Positions 24,047 to 36,300 of a DNA stretch of 64,000 nt are shown here, one piece after another. Position numbers and translations under genes: made by a program. This stretch comes from Lineus longissimus (lineage: Eukaryota > Nemertea > Pilidiophora > Heteronemertea > Lineidae): contig NC_088315.1 in the NCBI RefSeq assembly GCF_910592395.1, forward strand, positions 1,304,501 to 1,368,500. The letters are read 5' to 3'. Within the stretch, counting starts at the first letter, position 1; each line of letters begins with the position of its first letter. Under the pieces are notes generated by a model. The model worked only from the letters and a program-made list of their open reading frames with translations, ran no database searches and was not told the DNA's origin.

Positions 24047-27000
24047 TCACACACGATTTCCTCTCTTTGGACACTTGGAATACTGTGAATCCATGACGAT
24101 CATACCATTAGGTGTCCATGAAACTGTCGTGGGTTTATTCGCCGATAGATTTGGCACAAATATCGGTGGCTGAAGTGATTGTGCGCAACCTGGTCCACTG
24201 CTGGATGAAGGGGCCACCCCAGGAGTGTCACGACTGAAAACCTCGTCGATATATTGATGACCGTCTGCACCGATAAGCACCCTTGCGTCACCGCGACTGA
24301 GTTGTGCTTCTAGTGACTCTAGAGCTGATAGGTGGCGTTGGTGTTCGGTCATGCTGCAGCGATCCCTTGAGAAGACGCGTGAACGTCTGGCTAACAAGTC
24401 TGGAAAGACAAAGATCATGGCATTGTTCAGATGTCTTTTCAAGCAACATGTTACAAAATACTGTGGGCCTTCTAAATCTTAACCTATAACTGGCCTACTC
24501 AAATTGACCAACCTTCACCTTTTAATTCATTAAATATGACTTCTTCCTCAGCATTCACCTGCTGCCCCTTGGCCTGCAAGGAAGGCCTACACAAAGGTAG
24601 GCGGGCAAGGAAACCCTACAAGTTATAACCATGTTAATTGATGTAACAAAGGGTTAGTAAGCCCATAGGAAGCTAACATTTGATATTGGGCAATGAACAG
24701 TTAGAATACCAGGCCAGCTGCACATCTATAGGAATGTAACCTACATGAAACTCCATCAGCTTCTCTAGTCTAATTACACACCTACACACAGATTGTCTGC
24801 ATCTTCACAGGAGGTTTGAGATTGGCCTATCAGTCTGATCAATGTAATTCTTGGCCCATCCTATATGCACCCAAGTGCTCTCAAGGCTGGACATCAAACA
24901 TCTTCCTTACATTGGCTCTATAGCTCTCTCTGGTCAATGTCGGGGAGTGGTGGGAGTGGGAAGGATGGCATAGTGGTAGTCTCATAACCGGCGGGCCATA
25001 TTTAGCAATACAGTCCTGCATACCAGAAGGCCTACTCCAATGTGATTCAGTCATTAGAAGCAGCCTATGTGTTATGGCAGGAAACCACATAAGGAAAAAC
25101 TTTTGGCGAGAGAGGCAAGGTGAAATTAACAGTATCCTTGACTGTATCTGCTAGCCTGGCAACCTGTCCTGAAGGCATGGTAACCAGTGACACCAGGTGA
25201 CCCGAGAAAGGAAGGCCTATAGCTGGGCACAACACATAGATATATGTGGAGGTCTTCTGTCACCACTTCAGTTAGCGTTTGCAGATTCAATTTCTTTTAG
25301 TGTGTGTTCCAAGAGCCCATTGTTGACCTTGAAAACAGGGATTGGACCATGACTTTGATAAACATGGTTCCTTATTAAATTCGTCCCCTGCCCTGCCCGC
25401 AGTGCCATCGAGGCCCAGAAGTCAAACCAGTGGCACAGGCACTACACAAGGAGAAGAGTTGAGTGTAGTCAAAGGAGAGGATCAACATAAATCAGACATT
25501 CACCACCACAAAGCACAAAGTGAACCATCAGTATTTTTAGAATATAGCAAGACCACGCAACAACTGAATCACCAGTATGCAGAGACCAAGAGATCAGTGC
25601 ATGTAGGCAGCAGTTCAAGGTATAAAATGTATATTCAGCATTTTCACCTCGGCTTATAATATCTGATGAGATCAGATAGTTTTAGTAATGAGCCATATGT
25701 ATCTTTAGTCTATCACAGCGCCCAAGGAGATTCAGAGAATTTTTGTATAATTTCCGATTTCATCATCATTAGCAGTGTGATTACCTCAATGGCAAAACCA
25801 CATTGATGAGCACAGCAAAACCACGAAGTAAGCAGCGCTAGAGTAATACCAAGCATATTATGCATAAAATCCTGCATAACAGGCATCAGCCTGGCTCCTG
25901 CTTGGATGAGCAATGACCCACTCCAGACTTGCAGGGTTTGTTAGGTCATTTAGGTACTGGCAGCACTGGCTATCTAGACTAGATCATGCTTGTTCTGGTG
26001 TTCTGTAAGCCGGAACCCTGCGAATCTTACATCAAATCCAGCAGCCTGTGAAATGAAGCAGTAGGCCAACCCAATGGTCTTCGGACACTTGTCACTTCAG
26101 ACACTGTTGCTTTCAGATAGCAAGTCCTTTGGACAGTGATTAATATTCAGACACTTCGTCTTTGGGTCCTTCATCAAAGTAGTCCCAACCTCTGTCATCA
26201 ACCTGTCATGATGCATACTTACCAATGGTCTTGTAGCCTGGTGAGTGTTTGCAGGATCTGGCATATTGGACGGCCAGGAAGATGATGACACAAATAAGGA
26301 CACCAATGACACCTATGAGGGCGAATGACATCTCCTTCCAAAACACAGCGGATGTCACAAGGTTTACCACGTTTTCTGCAAAGAGAGAGATAGTCATGAC
26401 TTAGAATGTTTTATTCTGTAAATTGCATCAGTAACCTGATGGATGATGTGACCATGACCTTTGATACAAAGATGGACATTCAAAAGTCAACCACCTCTAA
26501 ATGTAATTTGCAGTAGGAGGACCCCTTCCGTTCTAAAACTTGTAGTCCCTCTAGTCCATATGTCCCAAACAACCCTTTACCTTTTTACTCAAGCCAACCT
26601 AGGTTCAAGAGTTTAGATGGGAATGAAGCAGTGAGTGACCCTATGACCTGATGAACCTAGAGTCGCCTTGTTCCTGTTTCCCCCTGGGGACAAGTTGGTT
26701 CACACTGACCACAATAAAGAAAAGAGCCATGGTCAGTCAGTCATTGAAATGACCCATTCAGATACTGGACTCTTGCACCCTAATCTGCAGCTTGCTTAGA
26801 CATACAGAAACAATAATCTATTTCAATAATTTCCGACCAGAAATGAAGGATTCAGGCAATTCAGGTTGTGAAAGGGAACAAACAAATGCCACAGAGTACA
26901 GCACCAGTTTTCTGATCCTCATCTTGTCAGGGCCGAGACACAAAGAGAACTGTTGTGACTGAGCAGAATGGGCATCATCGTCTGCAGCCCATATAGCCAT

Positions 27001-29818
27001 ATTAAATCTTTCTCAAGACTTGTTTATTTTTCCAACAGTGTTCCCCTTTACAAGCAACAACTTGGTAGCAAAGGCTCCACAGAAGCTCTGCAATATCTTC
27101 CTTTTCCTATACTTAGCAAGGTTCCAATACTTTTGGATGACTGATTTATACTAAATAGAATTGCTACATCTCTTTTGGTGAAATTTTCACTGCAAATTCA
27201 GCAATGGGAATATGAAAACCCGATTTTTAAGAACATCAGTCCTGTGGGGTTTCAAGCCCTCCTCAGTTTAGCTCAATTAAGTTTCAGGGGGCATTGAGAG
27301 GTTTACTGGTCATCTCCCTCGAGTAAGAGCTTGGAGTTTTAGATGCCCTTGATGAAACCCTACCACGTCATCAAACATGAGTTCATCGCTAAATATAGCC
27401 AGCAAATTGATATTGAATTGAAATAGATAATTGTCAACTTGCTCAGACATGTCCCCATTGTCGCCTGCCCGACAACGGGGGAGTAGATTGGGGACAAATA
27501 AAGACAGTACCAATCCATGTCCAAGAGGGTATTTGGACAGCATTATTCCGACTCCAAACTCAGTAAACATTGCTGAGTGGAATAGTTGATGCAGTTGGTT
27601 CGGATCAAGCTTTTCTGTTACAAGCAGTTGTCCCTCGGGCAGCAGCGTAACATCAGTTTTCTATTTCAGGTTACATCAAACCCGGAATGAACGAAACGAT
27701 GGAATGAAATTATGGGGAAATAGTCAGCCAAGTTCCATCAGTTAGCTATCATCCACTTTCCGAATTTCTTATGGGTTTCTTTATTTTATTGACAAAGTAC
27801 TGACTTGGCACTGACCAAACGTTTTGCCAGACTCCAGAAAATTTTCTTTCCAAGTTTCCCCACCCTCCCTCAGCCAGCTGTTCCCTTCCTGCTCTCAGGA
27901 AAACACAATGGGTAAATCAATAATCAGGCCAGCAATTTACCACACTTCTCAAAAGAATGGTTTACACCAAACAAATACCAAAAAATTGTGCAATATTGTT
28001 CAACATCACTTCCATGAGCTGAACATTCTTTCTATGATCATCAAGACCAGGCAAGGCCACACAAATGAGGTTTCCATCCCTGAATTCCCATAAATGGGTG
28101 GGTGGGGCCGGGGGGGGGGGGGGTCATCACTATTTAGACCTGTGGGTCAATATAATGCTTGTTAAAACCTTTCCATGACTGATTCAAACACACAGGAACT
28201 CGACTAGTGACCAGTAACGTTGTAGGTCACATGTCCAATTTGCCAGGACTTGACACCCCAAATGTGGACAAAACCTTCACTTGAAGAAGGTTTGTTTTGT
28301 TTATGAAATAAAAGGCTAGGCTTGATGAGCACAATTTGGTGAACTAAGGTGCAAAAACATCTCATTGAGATAATTTCACCCATTTTTCTCTTCTTCAGAT
28401 ATAAGACATCAAAAACTTCTTGTACCCCCTTTGATATTCAATCCAGGCAGAAGAGCTGGTAAAATGCGAGCCACTGCATTTGTTTAGCCTAAACCTATGA
28501 GCTATGTGGGGGAGGGGTGGAATGTGTAACAAACCCCAGGGACTCTGAACTTGCTCTGCGCCTTACAGCAAAAGTCAACAAGGGTAGATTAAAGGAAGGG
28601 AGGCTTTCAACAATGACTGTACTAAGAAGTGAAAAGGTCATCCATCAACACAACAATAGATTGGCCAGCCAATTTTTTGAAGAAAAATTCTTGCTGGAAT
28701 TATGTTTTTTAAAAAGAAAGATATATTCCTCGCAAATTTCATCATTTTATAGAACTCCATCATGGAGTTTTAGAGAACAGAATAGGATATGGTGTTTTTT
28801 GGTGATAACAATTTGGGAAAAAGATGGGGATTTCCATTTTGTAGTCCACCACAGGACAAGTCCACTCCAAAACAATAGCCCTGAACACAATGCCTTTTGA
28901 CCATATTCTTCATAAAAAAGATTACCGTACCACCAACACAAACACAGAAAAGGATGAACTATTGTTGATAAAAAATACACCCTTTTGAAAAGCACTTCAG
29001 TCCATTGACTGAGCCAGACCTGCCCAGACATGTCTATGATAGCCTTTTGAATTTTTGGTGCATCTATTATCTTAGTTGTAACCATGAGAATTTTTGTTAA
29101 GAAATTGGGTCCTTTTGAGGACAAGTCAGTTAGTTCATGAAGGATGGTGCATTGCATCACATTGGTTATTGATGAGACCTGGATAAAACATACGAAATCA
29201 AATGTCAAATGTCGAAAATCATCAACATGAATATCGGCTTTTTCAAAAGACAGCTTTGATAATGCAAATTGGAAGTTCTGCCTAGCTAAGGGTTCATTTC
29301 GTTATTCATTTCTTGTTTCGTTTTAGACACTTTCGTTTTGTTTCAATGGCGCTATTCTTGGTTTTATTGGTTATCAGCATCTCAAAATTCAATGATGCAG
29401 TAAAACGAAATAGATAAGGCTGTAAAAAGAAACAATTCAGAAATATTACTATTAGTCTCAGGTTAGGTACATAATTACCTCTTTTTTGATTTCGACATCG
29501 AATCTCCCCACTCATCTCGTCATCTATCTCTTGCAATGTCTTTCTATCATCTCCAGATGGGCCAACATTAAACGTAGAAATCAAGAATGCCTCACATCGA
29601 CTATCTTTTAATCCACCGCAAGGCTGAACAATCATATGATTTGGCGGACAATCTGAACATTTCGTACACTTTCCTCCTTTGGCGGATAATTTGAAAAATT
29701 GTCCCGGTTTGCATTTGGTAGGTTTGACTTCATTAGCATTTGAAGCGTCAACCAGCACCATCGATAACATCAGAATTGGAATAAATTCCACCAGCATTTT
29801 CTTGATATCCAACCACAT
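24047..29818 (-). CDS. TNF-receptor-like membrane protein with one cysteine-rich domain
   Basis: Likely a cell-surface receptor for a TNF-family ligand. Coding exons are 29818-29479, 26375-26223 and 24399-24047, with matching phases and GT-AG sites. The CDS is 846 bases, 281 residues. Residues 1-26 look like a signal peptide with a hydrophobic core (FIPILMLSMVLV). One six-cysteine TNFR domain follows, C36, C51, C54, C57, C67 and C75, in the usual CxxCxxC arrangement. After an acidic stalk comes a membrane segment at about 129-149 (FALIGVIGVLICVIIFLAV). The 132-residue tail has no death domain that I can see and no clear TRAF-binding motif. A single CRD recalls insect Grindelwald and Wengen or vertebrate BCMA/Fn14, but orthology is not established. 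An acceptor 12 bases before the ATG (exon from 29830) implies a non-coding first exon, proposed near 30745-30815. Confidence 0.85.
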
Positions 29819-30744
29819 TTTTACTGCAACCTGAAAGATGAAAAGTTATACATAAACTGCTCTGTCTGTCGTTTTATGCTAGACAGTAAATCAATGTGTG
29901 TCATATATACCCCTTTTTTTAAAAGTAAATGAGCAAGCACCATCACATTTGCCTTGGCTAGTCAATCCTTGGAAGGACATAGTTTCATCCCAGTGTTAAA
30001 AGTGATATAGGCCTACAGAAGAACCTCTCTATTAAGGACACCCTCTGGACTGACAAGCACTGTCCTTGATAGAGAGATGGCCTGATCAGAGCTTGTCCTA
30101 AGATCAGTATTCAGAGGTTGCTGGTCGAGGCAATATTATTTGCCAGTTGGGTTATCTCACTAAATTCCCTTTTAGAAATAATGCTCCTGTATAGGTTAGA
30201 AAATAATTCATTTTTTGATATTGAGGACTTTTCTTCGGTACATGGGATGGAGTAGGCCATGCCTATAACTTGATGGCCGAGTCAGGAGGCCTAGATTAAG
30301 ATTAACCGTTTGCTTCAGACAGGATTAGCCCTCAGCCTCTTTTGTGTGATTGATTGGGGATTAGGCTATAGACTGCTGTCAAACCCGTACAATTATTCCA
30401 CTTAGTTTCATCACTTCGAAAGTAATGACTTCATAGCAACCCTTTCAACACCAAAGATAGGCCTAACGACGAGTAGGCCTATAGTCAGATAGTGCAGCAC
30501 TCCGCGCGTCCCATCTCATGATCTCGGCTCCACAGAGAAAGCCCGAGACACGGCGCAGAACGTTTCCACGACGACGTCGGCGGGATGGAAAGTCGGGAAA
30601 ACGGCATAAATCGGGAATAACTTACTCAAGAAGAACTATATATAACAAACAAGTATCCTGTCACAAAGTTGTCCACGATAAGTCCAACAGAGCTGGTCCG
30701 TCTTGTTCAGATATTGCGAAATAAATGGAATCTTACTCACTCAC

Positions 30745-30850
30745 GTGCAGACCGACAAGTTCTGGCACGTCGAAAGTGATAAAGAATGTACCTCGTGTGA
30801 CGTCATGCAGGTGCGCGGGATGCGAGCCAACCAACGGGCGTTTATTTATA
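30745..30850 (-). promoter_or_regulatory. Probable promoter and leader exon of the TNF-receptor-like gene
   Basis: On the minus strand a TATAAATA box (30850-30843) is followed by a perfect TGACGTCA (30805-30798), and then by a strong GTGAGT donor after 30745. The leader would join the acceptor at 29831. Transcription would start about 30 bases after the TATA box, near 30815. TGACGTCA is the CREB/ATF (CRE) palindrome. The start site is inferred. Confidence 0.4.
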
Positions 30851-30859
30851 GAGGGATGC

Positions 30860-33347
30860 AATTTCATTCATAACTTTCTATGAATGGACTGATGGTGCTT
30901 ACAATCAATGGGAAAATCTCACACGCGTTGGGATAAAGGAGATTCCGCACCCAGCCTGCCAGCTGCCAGGTTCGACTGCACCTGATCAGTGCCCCCACGA
31001 TATCGCTGATGATGAGGGCGCGAGAGACAATGGGTCATGCATTTATAGGCCTACAGATGGATCTAATATCGAAATGAATTGTCTTACTAAACCTTAAGAG
31101 CATGACAGTAACTACTCTAAGGTCTAACTGATCACTGACAAAATTACCGGTGTGCAAGGGATAGTAGTCCTAGGGCTGATAGTCCGTGTAACAATAGCCC
31201 GCATTGCTAAATGTTTTGGTTAGGGTTAGCGGTACAATAGATCATGCTGCTTAATTGATCAAATACAATGCTACCGGACTATGACTCCAGGGGGACTATA
31301 TCCGCTGTCAAACCGGTACCAGAATCATTGACTGTAGATCACCCCACAGTCCCGAGGGTCATGCACCCCCTTTTCATATTATAAGTAATAGGCTTCTATT
31401 ACCTGCACTTCGAAGTAACTAGGCCTATTGTTCTAAGGAAGTCAAAGGGTTTCTTTGTGTTGTCAGTGCATGGCTGCAGAGACTACTAATGAGTCATTAA
31501 TGGATGAAGAGAGGGAAATCACAGGAGACTCACTTGTCCTTTGTCAACGAAAATCCTGGCTAGCTAGCTGGAGATGATTTTTTCCAGTGAAAGAATTGTC
31601 CATTGACGAGTATATATCAACATTCTAGGGGAGTTATCTATATGAATCTAGTCACTCAAGTGGCAAGTGGTTGGGGCAATGCGTTATCTTGGGGCAAGTT
31701 GTCAATTGGGACCCATGGCCGAGGCTGCAGAGGCAATACCACTGGAAGTTTGGTATGAATGCTTGGGGACAATCAAATATTGTCCTCCCGTCCCAGTGGG
31801 GCCAAGTTGTCCCTGGAGTGACTTGGCCTCGGGGAGGGTGGTCAAATGGGGCAAGTTGTCTTTTGGGATTAGCGACTTTGGGATGTATAGTCCAAGAGCG
31901 TAAGTTGTGCATTGTGCATTGGTCCAACTAGTGTTGTGCACTGTAATCTTGATCAATCCATTCTCTGCCTGTCAACCATTTTTCTTTTTCGAGAGCAACA
32001 GGTATATACCATCACTGACCCAACAACATTGAAAATGAAAGAATGCAAACAATGGTTTAAATAATTCGGCCTTTTTTATTTATTTCCCGTGAACTGTAAG
32101 TTGTTGTTTTCATCTTGAAGAAAAGGGAAAAATCTTGTTGCTCATATCAAAGTAAGAGCATTGCGAATTATACACAGATATCACTGATTTACTGATGTGT
32201 TTAAAACGCTTTCAAGGCCGAGGCTCTCAGTATCTGTCTTATCGACGGGCTCCAAAGAAAACTAACTGGGGTTTCAAAGAGCAGCTACAAAGCGATCAAT
32301 TGAACTCAACCAGTAGAATCATTGTGATAAGAAATTCAGACTGAACCGATACACATACACAGGAAACATATTTCAGCCAAATATAGTGGTTTTCTTTTTC
32401 TCTCATAGTATCAAACCTGCAACAACAACATGCGACAGGCATTGCTATCCTGGTACAAATTCTTGAATATTAAATATTGTTCATCAATTTATCAATTCAT
32501 CATGGTACATTTTCAAATCATTTTGAAATTCTTAATGAATTACAGACACTTTCTCCTCCAAATATCCATAAATTCATCTTACATATAAAATGCAGTAGAG
32601 TATAAGATTTTCGTTATTGTACAAGACAGGATAGCATTTATGGCACATGCTACATTTCAGGTTTTACTCCAGTCCATGTTTTGAAGTCAATTATTCAGAT
32701 CTCATAAGTTCATGCAGTTCATTTAACGAATGCGACGAAAAAATAATTTGATAAGTTACGGGTGTCTATTAAAATTTCCTTGGAATATTCATTGTGCCAT
32801 TTGGAGAAAATAATTAGAACATGCCTTTGGTGTTTAAAATACCTGACATCATCTCGAAATAATAGTTCTTATAACTTATTATAACTTATCAAAGAGAAAT
32901 AATGTGTAGAAATTAGAAATACAATAAACATTCAAAATAATTTATAAGGCATAATCAAGATTTCAGAATAACTGACATCAATTTTTGGAGTCTGGGTGAA
33001 AAGTTCCTCCAGATATGGTCAGTTGAGCAAGGGCTATTACAGAGTGTCAAGAGAGCGATCATAACCAGGTATAAATATAATGCATGCATTCTTTTGTTCA
33101 GGCCAACATCGCATTTTGATATACATACATGCACTAACTGCTGAAAGCAGTCAGACGCAGAGACACAAAAACATTTCCTGTGAACGTTTTTATCTCAATT
33201 TCGAAGGCATATCTGTGGCGATTTTGTTTGTTTGTTGTCATAACCCGATTTAGATACCAACACCTGGAGGAACATTTCAACCTATGATTGTATGCTGGAC
33301 ATTTTTTTTTCTTAAGAAATGAAATATAATTCTAGAATGGTGTATTT
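30860..33347. other. Intergenic region and FAM199X 3' UTR
   Basis: No gene recognised. The right 1.2 kb is AT-rich, follows the FAM199X stop and is probably its 3' UTR. Around 31660-31910 there is a G-rich stretch with GGGGCAAGTTGTC-like words repeated three or four times. Overlapping frames there are incidental. Confidence 0.45.
32075..32086 (-). terminator. Candidate polyadenylation signals for FAM199X
   Basis: Two overlapping AATAAA hexamers, read on the minus strand, lie about 1.26 kb after the stop codon. The sequence between is AT-rich, as expected of a 3' UTR. Confidence 0.4.
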
Positions 33348-36300
33348 TTAATCCAGAATGTCTATATCATCTCCATCTGGGTCGAGATCTTCGCGAGATG
33401 TAGCGGGCGTCGTAAGAGACAGTACTTCCTCCTTCTTAAACAAGCCACTCCTGCGTTCCTTCATCATTTGGCGGTATTCTTTCCGCTGGCGTTGACGCAA
33501 CTCTTTCTGCTGTGATCGTCTTTCCCGCGACTGTTTCTGAATAGCAGAAAATAAATGAATTACAAACTACACTTATACAGTGCTATATCACTACTACACT
33601 TTTACAGTGCTACATTTCAAATTCTGTAAATATCATTTTGTGCGGGCCTGGCAGGAATGCCTCCCACTCCTTTAATCATAACCGGTCAACCTCAAGTTTA
33701 GCTACACAACACCTTTAATTTTGGGTCATTTTCACAGTGTACACTTGAATTTGTAACACAACCACTTCTAACTGCGTACCACTAACAGATGTGTTGAGCT
33801 GTGATACCTCAAGGTTGTACTGACCTTCGTGTGTTTCTTCTGTACCGGCGAATTTGTTTCATTACAGCTATCACATGACGTTAGACTGTGGCGATTTGTC
33901 GATTTCGTTTGTTGTCGGATATAGTCCCGGACTTGCTGTAATTTGTCGTCATCTAGGTAGTCTAAGTCTGGAAGATAGTGAAATGTGGAAATAAAAAACA
34001 GGTGAATACCACTATGAGCAGGATAGAAATCATCATGGAGATCAGAAAAATAACCAATTTATGTCCAAACATGGAGGCTAAAGAGAAACAAACACATAAG
34101 TGCACCACACAACAGTTCTGAAAGCATTCTTTTCCTTTGATAAATCAAGTGAACTGTCCAACTCAATAACCTGCACTACTCAATAACTGATGCAGCACAT
34201 TCTCAAGAGTCTATTTTATCTTGCACGATGTCCAAACATGGAGGCTAAAGAGGAGCCAACACGTTTACTTAAAGTGCAACAACCAACAGTTCTCAAAATA
34301 TTGTTTTGCTTATGTGAATAAAAATGGATCAACTGTCCAACTCAATAACCTGCACTACTCAATAACTGATGCAGCACATTCTCAAGAGTCTATTTTTTTT
34401 CTTGCACGATGTCCAAACATGGAGGCTAAAGAGGAGCCAACACGTTTACTTAAAGTGCAACAACCAACAGTTCTCAAAATATTGTTTTGCTTATGTGAAT
34501 AAAAATGGATCAACTGTCCAACTCAATAACCTGCACTACTCAATAACTGATGCAGCACATTCTCAAGAGTCTATTTTTTTTCTTGCACAATGTCCAAACT
34601 TGGAGGCTAAAGAGGAGCCAATATGTTTACTTAAAGTGCAACAACCAACAGTTCTCAAAATATTGTTTTGCTTATGTGAATAAAAATGGATCAACTGTCC
34701 AACTCAATAACCTGCACTACTCAATAACTGATGCAGCACATTCTCAAGAGTCTATTTTATCTTGCACAATGTCCAAACATGGAGGCTAAAGAGGAGCCAA
34801 CACGTTTACTTAAAGTGCACTGCACAACATCATAAAACTACTAGCAGTTTGGCTTTCGCTTAGATAGATAACGTGTCACACTCAATAACCTGCACTACTC
34901 AATAACTGATGCAGCGCATTCTCAAGAGTCTATTTTATCTTGCACAATGTCCAAACATGGAGGCTAAAGAGGAGCCAACATATTTACTTAAAGTGCACTG
35001 CACAACATCATAAAACTACTACTAGCGGTTTGGCTTTCGCTTAGATAGATAACGTGTCACACTCAATAACCTGCACTACTCAATAACTGATGCAGCACAT
35101 TCTCAAGAGTCTATTTTATCTTGCACAATGTCCAAACATGGAGGCTAAAGAGGAGCCAACATGTTTACTTAAAGTGCAACAACCAACAGTTTTAAAACAT
35201 TCTTTTGCTTTGGCAATATTATCACATTGCAAAAAAGCAGTTCAGCGGAAGTCAAGATGTTGGATACATAAAAGAAGAGGGGCAGGATTTTCCTATCTGG
35301 TGATCTAAGAGTATAATAGAGTGCTGAATCGTACCTATAACAAACTCTGTGTCGGCAGGACTGATATTTGCCTCTGGGTAGATGATTCGTATAACATCCA
35401 ACTGCTCCCGTAGACCCAACTCTCCACTGATCATTTCACTGAGCTCCTCAACAGTTGTTATCTGTTCTTCATCACACATTTCACACCTGCAAACAGAAAG
35501 CAAACTTAACAATGGTTTTAAAAGAGATCACACAGGTGTGGAACTGCCACTGGATGCTTCTCACTCTTCTGTATGCTTTCCAAAAACTGTCTCACTCAAT
35601 AACCTGCACCGCTCAATAACTGATACAGCGCATTCTCAAGAGTCTATTTTATCTTGCACAATGTCCAAACATGGAGGCTAAAGAGGAACCAACACGTTTA
35701 CTTAAAGTGCAACAACCAACAGTTCTCAAAATATTGTTTTGCCTATGTGAATAAAGATGGATCAACTGTCCAACTCAATAACCTGCACTACTCAATAACT
35801 GATGCAGCGCATTCTCAAGAGTCTATTTTATCTTGCACAATGTCCAAACATGGAGGCTAAAGAGGAGCCAACACGTTTACTTAAAGTGCAACAACCAACA
35901 GTTCTCAAAATATTGTTTTGCTTATGTGAATAAAGATGGATCAACTGTCCAACTCAATAACCTGCACCGCTCAATAACTGATGCAGCGCATTCTCAAGAG
36001 TCTATTTTATCTTGCACAATGTCCAAACTTGGAGGCTAAAGAGGAACCAACACGTTTACTTAAAGTGCACAGAGGACAAATCAACACTTTGTCAGATAAC
36101 GGAGGCCAAATACAGCGTACACTCACCACAACTTTGTGTCGTCCAGAATACAACACTGTTTTCGTTTGAGCGGCCGCGACAACATTGGAGACGGTGATGG
36201 TGACCTTGGTGAGCAAGGGGAGCATGGCATGCTGGGAATGATGATGGCGTCTACGTCAACATTTATTGTCTCCTCTGATGATGTTGTTGTATTGGTGGAT

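Noticed and set aside
31652-31956. Several overlapping frames on both strands
   Set aside because: Produced by a G-rich repeated word; no splice or homology support.
34221-36039. Series of overlapping frames of 60-100 codons
   Set aside because: They are translations of the ~180-base satellite; the period is mostly not a multiple of three and the frames restart each unit.
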